Positions 1-5,785 of a stretch of 6,361 nt of DNA are shown piece after piece. The notes below the pieces were generated by a model. The model made no database searches. It was given only the letters and a program-made list of their open reading frames with translations, and was not told the DNA's origin. The DNA lies in assembly GCA_900771165.1 (NCBI GenBank), contig CAAGMX010000120.1:1-6361 (forward strand). Reading direction: 5' to 3'. Numbering within the stretch: the first letter of the stretch is position 1; the number at the start of each line of letters is the position of its first letter. Position numbers and translations under genes: made by a program. This DNA comes from Victivallales bacterium (lineage in GTDB: Bacteria > Verrucomicrobiota > Lentisphaeria > Oligosphaerales > Oligosphaeraceae).

Positions 1-7
1 CTCGCCT

Positions 8-94
8 AAATGCAACACCCCCTATTCGGACATTCAAAACGCAACACCCCGTTTCTCTTTCGAAAAGCGACGAAAAGGGGCCTGGGTGTTGCAT
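8..94. repeat. Cluster of three GCAACACCC units, two direct and one inverted
   Basis: AAATGCAACACCCC at 8-21 recurs as AAACGCAACACCCC at 37-50, with one mismatch and a 29-bp period. A third copy lies inverted at 84-94 (GGGTGTTGCAT); it is an exact 11-bp reverse complement of 10-20 and pairs over 9 bp with 41-49. CGAAAAG also occurs twice between the arms, at 61-67 and 71-77. The 41-92 pair could form a hairpin, and a T-rich stretch follows it (roughly 94-110). This could be the terminator of a gene left of the window, the end of a mobile element with multiple transposase-binding sites, or protein-binding sites. I do not recognise the repeat family. Confidence 0.6.
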
Positions 95-252
95 CTAGAA
101 TTTCTTTTCTCCTGCCTTCGCCGGGGGAGTGGCGTGGGGATAGGGCAGGGGAGAAATCCCTTTCCTGGTGCTATGTTATCTCCTCTTCTTTCCTCGCCGG
201 TTTTCCGGGGGTGCTTCTTCGCCGGGAATGCCTCCTTCTGTCTGGATGATTC

Positions 253-281
253 TGGAAAAATGGGAGACAGAGGCGTATTAT
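253..281 (+). promoter_or_regulatory. Candidate promoter for the 520-1509 gene
   Basis: Read as a sigma-70 promoter this is TGGAAA (253-258), a 17-bp spacer and TATTAT (276-281), matching consensus at 4/6 and 5/6. Read as an ECF promoter it is GGAA (254-257), 16 bp, then CGT (274-276). The longer pattern GGAAAA-N13-GCGTAT (254-278) recurs exactly at 2490-2514 before the repeat protein/sigma operon. Transcription from here would leave a leader of roughly 230 nt. No experimental start is known, so this is only a candidate. Confidence 0.4.
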
Positions 282-448
282 CTCCGGGGCCGCCGAGGAA
301 TCCAGGGAGGAGATTTTGCCTGCCTGGATGGGCTCCTGCCACCGTCCTCCTTGTTTTAGGGACGGATGGTGGTGTGAAGAGCACGTTTCCCCTGGAAAAC
401 GGAGGATTTGCCGGACGGGGTGTCATCCCTTGTCCCCTCGGTGGCGGA

Positions 449-479
449 GTGGGAGCCATGCTCCCGCACGATGTCGTGT
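449..479 (+). promoter_or_regulatory. Two adjacent hairpins in the 5' leader
   Basis: GTGGGAGC (449-456) pairs with GCTCCCGC (460-467) around a 3-nt CAT loop; one of the eight pairs is G-U. Immediately after it, CACG (467-470) can pair with CGTG (475-478) around ATGT. The two structures share base 467, so they abut or compete. They end about 40 nt before the start codon at 520. No long T-run follows, so a simple intrinsic terminator is unlikely. An mRNA-stability or attenuation element is possible but unproven. Confidence 0.35.
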
Positions 480-519
480 CGCCATTTTCTTCGTTTCCCT
501 GAGGTGGGGTGATGTTCTC

Positions 520-1509
520 ATGAACAGGCTTCCTTTGCTTTTCTTCTTCCTTTTCCTCCTCCTGGCGGGGGAAGGCGCCCTCTGGGGGGCATCCCCCTGT
601 GTGGTGGTGGTGACGGCTCCCGGGCCGGATCCTGTCTTGCGCCTGAAGGCCAGAACCCTGGTGGCGAACGCCCTGGCGGCCCAGGGGTGGCAGATCCTGG
701 CCGATGACGAGACGGAGGCAAGCTCTCTGCGGCCCTGGGAACGCTTCCGGGATTTCCGCCTCCGGCAACCCCAGGTGGAAGGGGTGGTGCTGGTGCAGCT
801 GACCCCGGAGAAGGAGGCCTGCGTGCTGTCGGCAGAGTGCCTCTGGCTGGATAAGGAGGGAGAGGAAGCCTGGAGCCGCGGACAGCTTTACGGACTCCGC
901 CTTCCCGAACCCTGGGGGGAGACGACCCCGCTTCCGGGACTGGGAGAACAGCTGCGGAAACGGGGAGAGCGGGAACCCATGGTGGCGGTCATGGGCACCG
1001 TTTCCCTGGTGCCCGAAATGCCTCTCTTGTGCTACCAGAACTGCAATCGCCAGCTGGCGGCCGCCGTGCTGGGACGGCATTGCCGGCTTCGTCCCCGGAC
1101 CGAGGCGGATGTTGCCTTGCAGCAGATGGGAGTGGCCACTTTAGCGGAACTTACGCCGGAACAGGCCGGTCTTCTCATGGAAAAACTGGCCTGTACGGCC
1201 CTGGTGCAGGCAAAGGTGGATACCTACCGCATCTCCCGGGCCAGCCAGCGGCGGGATCGGCGGCGGGACCAGCGGGCCCCGGAGACCATTCTTCTGGCGG
1301 AGACGGGGGGAGAAATCCTGGTCTGGATTCAGAATCGCCCGGGGCTGCTGCGGCTCCCCTTCCACCGGCTCCTGACCAACCAGGACCCCCGGCTGGTGAA
1401 CACCTTCGACGGAGAGCAGGGACGCCAGGCCTGGGATGCCTTCGGCCAGGAGGCCATGGCCCTGACCCTGGAGGAGAGTCTGCGCCAGTTTAATCTCCTC
1501 GCCCCTTGA
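520..1509 (+). CDS. Exported protein of unknown function, possible tandem TolB-N/CsgG-like folds
   Basis: A 329-residue protein I do not recognise as a named family. The start at 520 is chosen because GAGGTGGGG (501-509) sits 10 nt upstream and because it gives a clear signal peptide: MNRLP, then a Leu/Phe-rich core (about residues 4-16), with a likely signal peptidase I site near A24. The frame is open upstream, but that extension looks non-coding. The mature protein seems to hold two similar halves. Each begins with a hydrophobic strand (CVVVV at 27-31; MVAVMG from 154) and continues with an Ala/Leu-rich helix, a short strand, and further strands (VVLVQLT; TALVQAKVD from 226). That order resembles the TolB N-terminal/CsgG-type alpha/beta fold of envelope proteins, but this is an inference from pattern only. 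A basic stretch, RRDRRRDQR, lies between two late strands. It would act in the periplasm or outer envelope. The next gene, 85 bp on, is also exported. Confidence 0.85.
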   Translation: MNRLPLLFFFLFLLLAGEGALWGASPCVVVVTAPGPDPVLRLKARTLVANALAAQGWQILADDETEASSLRPWERFRDFRLRQPQVEGVVLVQLTPEKEACVLSAECLWLDKEGEEAWSRGQLYGLRLPEPWGETTPLPGLGEQLRKRGEREPMVAVMGTVSLVPEMPLLCYQNCNRQLAAAVLGRHCRLRPRTEADVALQQMGVATLAELTPEQAGLLMEKLACTALVQAKVDTYRISRASQRRDRRRDQRAPETILLAETGGEILVWIQNRPGLLRLPFHRLLTNQDPRLVNTFDGEQGRQAWDAFGQEAMALTLEESLRQFNLLAP

Positions 1510-1579
1510 TTGTGCCCCCGAAACGAACCCTTGACATGCGCCGTTGGAAATCCAGAAGCCGGAGAATGGCGGAGGATAG

Positions 1580-1585
1580 AGGAGG
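1580..1585 (+). promoter_or_regulatory. Ribosome binding site deciding the lipoprotein start
   Basis: AGGAGG lies 9 nt before the ATG at 1595. A second GGAGG (1571-1575) lies 10 nt before the in-frame ATG at 1586. A weaker AGGA (1617-1620) lies 7 nt before the third candidate, ATG 1628. The strong site favours 1595, whereas the most compact signal peptide favours 1628. Confidence 0.55.
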
Positions 1586-1594
1586 ATGCCCACG

Positions 1595-2434
1595 ATGAAC
1601 CTTGGCTTTGCCCAACAGGAAAAGCAGATGCGAAACCCATTCCCCCTGACGATGTTGGCCCTCCTGGCCGCCCTGGCGCTGTGCGCCTCCTGCGCAACCT
1701 CCGCAAAGTTCGACTACGCCCAGGCCGAGGGATTCATGTTCACCACCACGGGACGCACCCCCATGCCCCCGGTGACCGTGGTTCCCTTCGTGGACCGCAG
1801 ACCCCCGAAGGCCATGGGGGAGGAGACCAGCGAGCAGCTGAAGGCCGCACTGATGGAGCGGGGGGACTTCCGCCTGGGATGGATTCCTCTCCTCCCCTAT
1901 GCCTGGATCAGCCGCCAGATCCCCGAAAATCCCGAAGTCCATCTGGCTACCCTGCGGAGCTTCTGGTGCAATTTCGACCGGGAACTGGCGGAGGCGGCCG
2001 TCACCAGCATCCGGCACTCCGGACTCTTCCAGGATGTGCTGTTTGCGGAAAAGCCGGAAGAGGCCACCACACGGTATCTCCTCCAGGGAACCCTCCTCTC
2101 CTCCGAATACCAAGGAGAACGCCTGACCTATGGCCTCACCTATCTCCTCTCCCCCGTCCTCTGGACCTGCGGATTCCCCATGGCGGTCTCCCATAACTCC
2201 CTCTCCCTGGTCTTCCGGCTCATCGACCGGGAAAACAAGAAGGTCCTCTGGCGATTCCGCTACGACGGCCAGAACCACAACATCCAGTTCCTCTACGGCG
2301 GCGTGGGCGAGGATGCCTCCGGATACGCCATCCTGATGAAACAGGCCATGAATGCGATCCTCTATGACCTGGACCAGAAGGTGGAAAAGGCGCGGCAGGA
2401 GGGGATCGTCCCGGAGAATCCCGCGCCCCAGTGA
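1595..2434 (+). CDS. Putative envelope lipoprotein, LptE/ABC-auxiliary-like
   Basis: About 279 residues from the chosen start, or 268 from ATG 1628. The signal peptide has a basic MRN and then an uninterrupted Leu/Ala core ending LALCASC. The last Cys (residue 33, or 22 from the shorter start) is the likely lipidated residue, although Cys at position -3 is an unusual lipobox. After it come a strand VTVVPFVDRR, an alpha-helical stretch ELAEAAVTSIRHSGLF, a strand YLLQGTLLSSEY, a hydrophobic segment YGLTYLLSPVLWTCGFPM, and a strand pair SLSLVFRLIDRENKKVLWRF. This pattern (PF.DRR, then a LF..V helix, then L.G.L, then a D...kkVLW hairpin) resembles LptE-like and ABC-transport auxiliary lipoproteins. 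No family is firmly identified. The C-terminus is charged and Pro-rich. With its neighbour at 520-1509 it probably forms an exported pair. No clear promoter lies in the 85-bp gap, so co-transcription is likely. Confidence 0.85.
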   Translation: MNLGFAQQEKQMRNPFPLTMLALLAALALCASCATSAKFDYAQAEGFMFTTTGRTPMPPVTVVPFVDRRPPKAMGEETSEQLKAALMERGDFRLGWIPLLPYAWISRQIPENPEVHLATLRSFWCNFDRELAEAAVTSIRHSGLFQDVLFAEKPEEATTRYLLQGTLLSSEYQGERLTYGLTYLLSPVLWTCGFPMAVSHNSLSLVFRLIDRENKKVLWRFRYDGQNHNIQFLYGGVGEDASGYAILMKQAMNAILYDLDQKVEKARQEGIVPENPAPQ

Positions 2435-2487
2435 GCCTCTTCTCTCCCGTTTCTTCAGAAAAGAAAAAAAGAAATCTGAAACATTTG

Positions 2488-2517
2488 TTGGAAAATTCGG
2501 GAGCCGGTGCGTATAGG
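2488..2517 (+). promoter_or_regulatory. Candidate promoter for the repeat protein/sigma/anti-sigma operon
   Basis: As a sigma-70 site this is TTGGAA (2488-2493), an 18-bp spacer and TATAGG (2512-2517), 4/6 at each box. As an ECF-type site it is GGAA (2490-2493), 16 bp, then CGT (2510-2512). It shares GGAAAA-N13-GCGTAT with 254-278 at identical spacing. It would give a leader of about 115 nt before the start at 2636. If the ECF reading is right, the sigma factor encoded in this operon may autoregulate. Confidence 0.4.
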
Positions 2518-2635
2518 AAGAGAAGGAGCCATCCGAGAGGCATCCGGAAGCGGTTGAAGTTCCGGGGCGGAGGGTGGTTTCCTGCTGGTCCGTCCGTTTT
2601 TCCTATGGCATTACAACAAGGAAGGAGGAAGAAAG

Positions 2636-3145
2636 ATGAAGAAATTCTCCCATACTTTGGCGGTTTTCGCTCTGGTGGCGATCTTCTGCGGTTCTCTGGT
2701 GGCTTCTCCCCGTCCCGGCGGCCCTGGGCGTCCCGGTCCTGGGGGTCCTGGGCGTCCTCCGGCATATAGTCGTCCTGCGCCTCCTCCTCCCCCTCCTCCC
2801 CGTGGCGGTCATCATGACCGTCATCACGACCACGGTCCCAGCCGGGGCTGGTGGAATGGGGCGCTGGTGGTGGGGGCCACTCTGGGATTGCTGGACATTG
2901 CCACCCGTGGGGTGACGGAGACGCGGACGGTGGAGCACACCACGGTGATTCAGCCCGCCCCGGTGCAGCAGCCTACGGTGATCTACACCCAGCCTGCGGT
3001 GCAGCAGCCCACGGTGATCTACACCCAGCCTGCTTCCGTGCAGCAACCTTCCGTCTTCTACCCCCAGCCTGCGGTGCAGCAGCCCACGGTGATCTATACC
3101 CAGCCTGTCAACACCGTGACTCCTGCTTCGGTGATCTATCGGTAG
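2636..3145 (+). CDS. Exported Pro/Gly/His-rich protein with four C-terminal 12-residue repeats
   Basis: A 169-residue protein; I do not recognise the family. The start is firm: AAGGAGG (2622-2628) lies 7 nt before the ATG. MKK plus a hydrophobic core (residues 8-22) form a signal peptide with likely cleavage after A23. Next is a Gly/Pro/Arg segment (25-42), seven consecutive prolines (49-55), and a histidine cluster HHDRHHDHG (59-67) that could bind metal. A single hydrophobic stretch (about 72-89) could be a membrane segment or a buried helix. The C-terminal part is low complexity: four units of consensus VQQPTVIYTQPA (110-158), the third diverged and preceded by one extra Ser, then a tail ending SVIYR. 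Such a protein is probably disordered or surface-exposed in the envelope. It ends 6 nt before the sigma-factor gene, so the two are almost certainly co-transcribed. It could be a regulatory partner or target of the sigma system, but nothing in its sequence shows which. Confidence 0.85.
   Translation: MKKFSHTLAVFALVAIFCGSLVASPRPGGPGRPGPGGPGRPPAYSRPAPPPPPPPRGGHHDRHHDHGPSRGWWNGALVVGATLGLLDIATRGVTETRTVEHTTVIQPAPVQQPTVIYTQPAVQQPTVIYTQPASVQQPSVFYPQPAVQQPTVIYTQPVNTVTPASVIYR
2963..3109 (+). repeat. Four tandem 36-nt coding repeats
   Basis: Units start at 2963, 2999, 3038 and 3074, with a 3-nt insertion (3035-3037, Ser) before the third. Copies 1 and 2 differ at 2 of 36 positions, copy 4 differs from copy 2 at 3, and copy 3 differs from copy 1 at 6. 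The repeats keep the reading frame, so copy number could change by slippage or recombination without breaking the protein. Confidence 0.9.
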
Positions 3146-3151
3146 CGCTGG

Positions 3152-3748
3152 ATGGAATGGGAAGCCACCAGCTGCAGTATGCTGTCAGGCATTGGACGGA
3201 ATGATCCGGATGCCTGGCAGCGTTTTTACGACCGCTACAAGGTCCTGGTCTATATGCGGGGGCGCCGATACGGCTTCTCCCCCACAGACTTGGATGATCT
3301 GCTCAGCCGGGTGATGCGGAAATGCTTTTCTCCCACGGGGGGCGGGGGAAAGGTGGTTCTGGCCTTCAATCCCTCCAAAGGACGCTTCCGGGACTATTTC
3401 TGCCGGGTGGTGAACAACGAGGCCGTGACCATGCTGCGGGAGCGGGGGCGCCGTCGGGAGGTGGCCGGGGCGTTGCCGGACGGGAAGGAGATGGACTTTC
3501 CGGACAACCGGGAGGCGGAGGCCATGGAATCGGAATACCGGCTTTGTCTGGTGCACGAGGCCTTTGAGGCGGTGCGCCGGGAATTGCCTCCCCGCCAGGT
3601 GCAGGCCTTCATTGCAGTGCGGATGGATCAGGTCTCGCCCCGGAAAGTCTGTCAGATGCAGGGCACTTCCCTGGCCACGGTCTACCAGGATATCGCCACG
3701 GTGGCGGCGGAGATCCGCCGTCGGGTGGCGCGGATGGAGGAGGAGTAG
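3152..3748 (+). CDS. ECF-like RNA polymerase sigma factor
   Basis: A 198-residue sigma-70 family protein with only regions 2 and 4, as in ECF (group 4) sigma factors, which redirect RNA polymerase to a small set of promoters. Region 2 spans about 10-100: NDPDAWQRFYDRY (17-29), then FSPTDLDDLLSRVMRKCF (42-59), matching the usual DxxDLxQxVF core-binding helix, then NPSKGRFRDYFCRVVNNE (73-90), the -10 recognition part. Region 4 spans about 130-195, with LPPRQ (145-149) and a helix-turn-helix SPRKVCQMQGTSLATVYQDI (162-181) for -35 contact. A Gly-rich insert (63-66) and a linker poor in structure separate the parts. No convincing Shine-Dalgarno precedes the ATG, so translation may be coupled to the repeat protein that ends 6 nt upstream. 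An anti-sigma gene follows after 1 nt. Similar ECF factors in PVC bacteria are often found beside Ser/Thr kinases, and one lies downstream here. An in-frame ATG at 3179 is a less likely start. Confidence 0.93.
   Translation: MEWEATSCSMLSGIGRNDPDAWQRFYDRYKVLVYMRGRRYGFSPTDLDDLLSRVMRKCFSPTGGGGKVVLAFNPSKGRFRDYFCRVVNNEAVTMLRERGRRREVAGALPDGKEMDFPDNREAEAMESEYRLCLVHEAFEAVRRELPPRQVQAFIAVRMDQVSPRKVCQMQGTSLATVYQDIATVAAEIRRRVARMEEE
3736..3743 (+). promoter_or_regulatory. Ribosome binding site of the anti-sigma gene inside the sigma gene
   Basis: GGAGGAGG lies 6 nt before the ATG at 3750 and within the codons for the Glu-rich C-terminus of the sigma factor, whose stop is at 3746-3748. This placement supports coupled translation of the pair and fixes the start of the small gene. 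Confidence 0.75.
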
Positions 3749-3749
3749 G

Positions 3750-3995
3750 ATGGGGCATTTGAACGAACAGGAAATGGCGGAACTGGTGTTTGGGGAAGGG
3801 AATCTTTTCCGTCGCTGGCTGGCCCGCCGGCATTTGCGGAAGTGTCTTTCGTGCCAGGAGCGGTATCAGGGGCTGTGTCAGGAGCAGGAAGCCCAGAAGG
3901 AGCTGGCGGCCCAGCTGCGGGAATATGGCGACTGCCTGCAGAAGGCGGAGGAGACCATGCGGATGCCCCGTCCTCCCGCCGGGCAGGAGGGGTAG
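3750..3995 (+). CDS. Small zinc-type (ZAS-like) anti-sigma factor, soluble
   Basis: An 81-residue protein. H28-x3-C32-x2-C35, within ARRHLRKCLSCQERY, is the signature of ZAS anti-sigma factors, which bind and silence their ECF sigma factor. H3 lies 25 residues before H28. From memory, the zinc ligands of ChrR (His6, His31, Cys35, Cys38) have exactly this spacing, so all four ligands appear present. Helical segments fit on either side: NEQEMAELVFGEG before the motif, and a Glu/Gln/Lys-rich helix (about 36-70) after it. Two more cysteines (43, 62) could make it redox-responsive. It has no membrane segment and no C-terminal sensor domain, unlike the larger members of the family, so it is a minimal cytoplasmic version. 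The gene begins 1 nt after the sigma stop and has a strong ribosome binding site. The role is inferred from motif plus position. Confidence 0.75.
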   Translation: MGHLNEQEMAELVFGEGNLFRRWLARRHLRKCLSCQERYQGLCQEQEAQKELAAQLREYGDCLQKAEETMRMPRPPAGQEG

Positions 3996-4263
3996 GGGGC
4001 TTTTCTCTGGTTTTGCGGGTTGCCGGGGAGTGCTTTCTCCGGGGCGTGGGCAAGGGAAAAAGAGGGAAGATCTCCATGGGAAATGGCCGGTCTGTGGCCT
4101 GCCTTCGCAGTATATTCTGAAGAAATGCGGGATAGGGGATGGGGGAGGGAAGAATCCTGTCCTCCCGAAGGCACCCGGTCGCCCCGGGAAGAGCGAAATC
4201 CCCCTTTCCCCGTGATGTGACGGCAAAGACCATGGGCCTCCCAGGCAAGGCAAACCCACTATT
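3996..4263. other. Intergenic region between anti-sigma and kinase genes
   Basis: No convincing gene lies here; short open frames lack ribosome binding sites and sensible composition. A TATATT at 4111-4116 resembles a -10 box but has no matching -35. Small GC-rich inverted repeats occur, for example GGAG/CTCC at 4027-4040 and CCCGG/CCGGG at about 4172-4186, but neither is followed by a T-run. A separate kinase promoter is likely given the 268-bp gap, but I cannot place it. Confidence 0.5.
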
Positions 4264-5733
4264 GTGACCCAGATCCCCTCCCCCATCTCAGAACAGGACC
4301 GGTTTTCTTCGGATACCCTGTTGCCCCGGCTGCTGGAGGGGGTGGTGACCCTGCGAAAGATCAGTGCCGGCGCCTACGGCACCGTCTTCCTGGGGCGGGA
4401 TGCCGCCCGCAGGGAACTGGCGGTGAAGGCCCTGCATCCCCAGGTTCCCCAGGAGGGCCAGGAGCGGGAACGCCAGGGGCTGGTGACCTTTCTGGAGGAA
4501 TTTCAAAATGGGGGTGACCACCTTCTTACGGTGCATCAGATCTCCCCGCCAGGCCAGCTTCTTCGCTATTCCATGGAACTGGCGGACAATCTGAACGACC
4601 CCTATTCCTCCGATGACTACGCCGCCGCAACCCTGGGGGCCTGGCTGGACCGCCACGGGCCGGCCACCGTGGAACAGGTGGTGGACTGGATGCATCAGCT
4701 GCTGGACGGGGTGGGCACCCTCCATGCCCACGGCCTCATCCACCGGGATTTGAAGCCGGGAAACCTCTATTTTGTCCGGGGACGGCTGAAGATCGGGGAT
4801 TACGGCCTGGTGACCCGCTGGAATCCCGAGAGCACCCTGATCGGCACGGAGGCTTACATCCCGGAGGGGCTGAAGTGCGCCGCCCCGGAAATGGATCTCT
4901 ATGCCCTGGGAAAGATCCTCTACACCCTGGTCACCGGGCTGCCGGTGCGGGAGTATCCGAGGATCCCCCGGGAGAAGATGGCGGACCGGGCCTTGGGCGC
5001 CCTGAACCGCTTTGTCCTGGAGCGGGCCTGCTCTGGGGATCCCGCCCGGCGTTTCCGCACGGTCCAGGCCTTTCGCGAGGCCTTTGACCGGATCTGCAAC
5101 CCCGCTGAACGCCTCCAGCGGCGCCGGCACCTGATCCGCCGTTTCCAGGCGGCGGGCTTTCTGGCTGCGATGATCCTCCTGGCCGCACTGGGAGGAATCT
5201 GGCTCCGGGACCGCCTCTTCCAGGAGGGGGCGGACTATGTGCCGGATTCCCTGCGCTGGTTTGAACAAATCTCTCCCTCCATAGGAGATATGCGTCTGGC
5301 ATTCCATGAGGATCCCTCCCCGGAGACACGTCTTCCAGGGCAGGAGGTTTCCCTGCTTCTGGAGGAATTTTCCTTGAAAAAGGAGGAGTTCGAGCTCTAT
5401 TTTGAGGTGACTTCCGATCTTCGGCTGGCGGAGTTGCGGGTGGAGCTCCTGGATGGTGACGGGACGGTGGTGAAGGAACTTCGGAGTCTGCTGACGCCCC
5501 GGGGAGTCTATTCCGAGACCACTCTCATTTCCGGGGAACCCCGGGGGGCGCTGACCTGGGGAATTCGCGTTCTTGCCCAGAAGAAGCAGGAGTGGCTTCT
5601 CCTGGCCAATGGGCGTCCTGTGCTGGATAGCCCGTCCCCCGGCTCCTCCCCTCCCTGGCGCATCCGGCTTTCCCTCTCCTCCCGGGAAGAGGGGCAGCTG
5701 GCCTTGAAAAGGCTGTGCGTCTTCACCCCCTGA
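4264..5733 (+). CDS. Transmembrane Ser/Thr protein kinase with extracytoplasmic C-terminal domain
   Basis: A 489-residue eukaryotic-like (Hanks-type) kinase. In order it shows a nucleotide loop ISAGAYGTV (33-41; the first Gly of GxGxxG is Ser), the ATP-anchoring K55 in ELAVKAL, the catalytic loop HRDLKPGN (160-167) with D162, the metal-binding DYG (179-181, in place of DFG), the activation-segment end GTEAYIPEG, and DLYALGKILYTLVTG. All key catalytic residues are present, so it should be active. A single membrane helix lies at about 296-314, after basic RRRHLIRR, placing the kinase in the cytoplasm. The last 175 residues lie outside the membrane and are rich in beta-strands (ELYFEVTSD, ELRVELLD, WGIRVLA, RIRLSLSS), perhaps a lectin-like beta-sandwich sensor. 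GTG at 4264 is the only usable start: an in-frame stop lies at 4213, and the best Shine-Dalgarno-like AGGCAAGG (4243-4250) is rather distant. Its substrate is unknown; the neighbouring sigma or anti-sigma factor is a natural candidate. Confidence 0.95.
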   Translation: MTQIPSPISEQDRFSSDTLLPRLLEGVVTLRKISAGAYGTVFLGRDAARRELAVKALHPQVPQEGQERERQGLVTFLEEFQNGGDHLLTVHQISPPGQLLRYSMELADNLNDPYSSDDYAAATLGAWLDRHGPATVEQVVDWMHQLLDGVGTLHAHGLIHRDLKPGNLYFVRGRLKIGDYGLVTRWNPESTLIGTEAYIPEGLKCAAPEMDLYALGKILYTLVTGLPVREYPRIPREKMADRALGALNRFVLERACSGDPARRFRTVQAFREAFDRICNPAERLQRRRHLIRRFQAAGFLAAMILLAALGGIWLRDRLFQEGADYVPDSLRWFEQISPSIGDMRLAFHEDPSPETRLPGQEVSLLLEEFSLKKEEFELYFEVTSDLRLAELRVELLDGDGTVVKELRSLLTPRGVYSETTLISGEPRGALTWGIRVLAQKKQEWLLLANGRPVLDSPSPGSSPPWRIRLSLSSREEGQLALKRLCVFTP

Positions 5734-5785
5734 GGTTTGCCTTCCTGGCCCCCTTTTCCCCCTTTTTTTCTCCCTGCCTTTCCCC
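5734..5785 (+). other. Pyrimidine-rich spacer without Shine-Dalgarno
   Basis: After the kinase stop this 52-nt spacer is almost all C and T from 5740 on, including a 7-T run at about 5762-5768, up to the ATG at 5786. No purine-rich ribosome binding site is present. The T-run has no hairpin before it, so it is not a standard terminator. The next gene may be co-transcribed with the kinase and use non-Shine-Dalgarno, perhaps S1-dependent, initiation. Confidence 0.6.

Larger units (their letters stand above)
95..519. other. Gene-free leader upstream of the first exported protein
   Basis: No reading frame here looks like a real gene. The open frames have implausible composition, rich in Gly, Pro, Arg and Trp, and lack sensible start sites. 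The stretch contains a candidate promoter near 253-281 and two adjacent small hairpins at 449-479. It ends in the purine-rich ribosome binding site of the next gene. No tRNA, rRNA or riboswitch class that I know is visible. Confidence 0.6.

Noticed and set aside
86..502. A 138-codon open frame in the left gene-free region
   Set aside because: Composition is unlike the real proteins here, there is no ribosome binding site, and the frame runs into the binding site of the next gene. It looks like a chance frame in GC-rich DNA.
34..1080. Long minus-strand open frame opposite the first gene
   Set aside because: It is rich in Pro, Arg, Gly and His and has no domain or signal. It is the antisense shadow of the 520-1509 gene plus the leader; similar shadows oppose the kinase.
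1531..1536. TTGACA between the first two genes
   Set aside because: A perfect -35 hexamer, but no acceptable -10 box lies 16-18 bp downstream.
2450..2475. TTTCTT/AAGAAA inverted repeat after the lipoprotein gene as a terminator
   Set aside because: The stem is A/T-only and followed by A-rich, not T-rich, sequence on the + strand.
2431..2769. A 112-codon frame overlapping the lipoprotein end and the repeat-protein start
   Set aside because: GTG start without a ribosome binding site, and it overlaps a gene with a far better start and a signal peptide.
4111..4116. TATATT as a kinase promoter -10 box
   Set aside because: No -35-like or ECF-like element at suitable spacing.
4020..4220. A 66-codon frame between the anti-sigma and kinase genes
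   Set aside because: It begins with TTG, lacks a ribosome binding site, and has Trp/Arg/Pro-rich composition without recognisable features.
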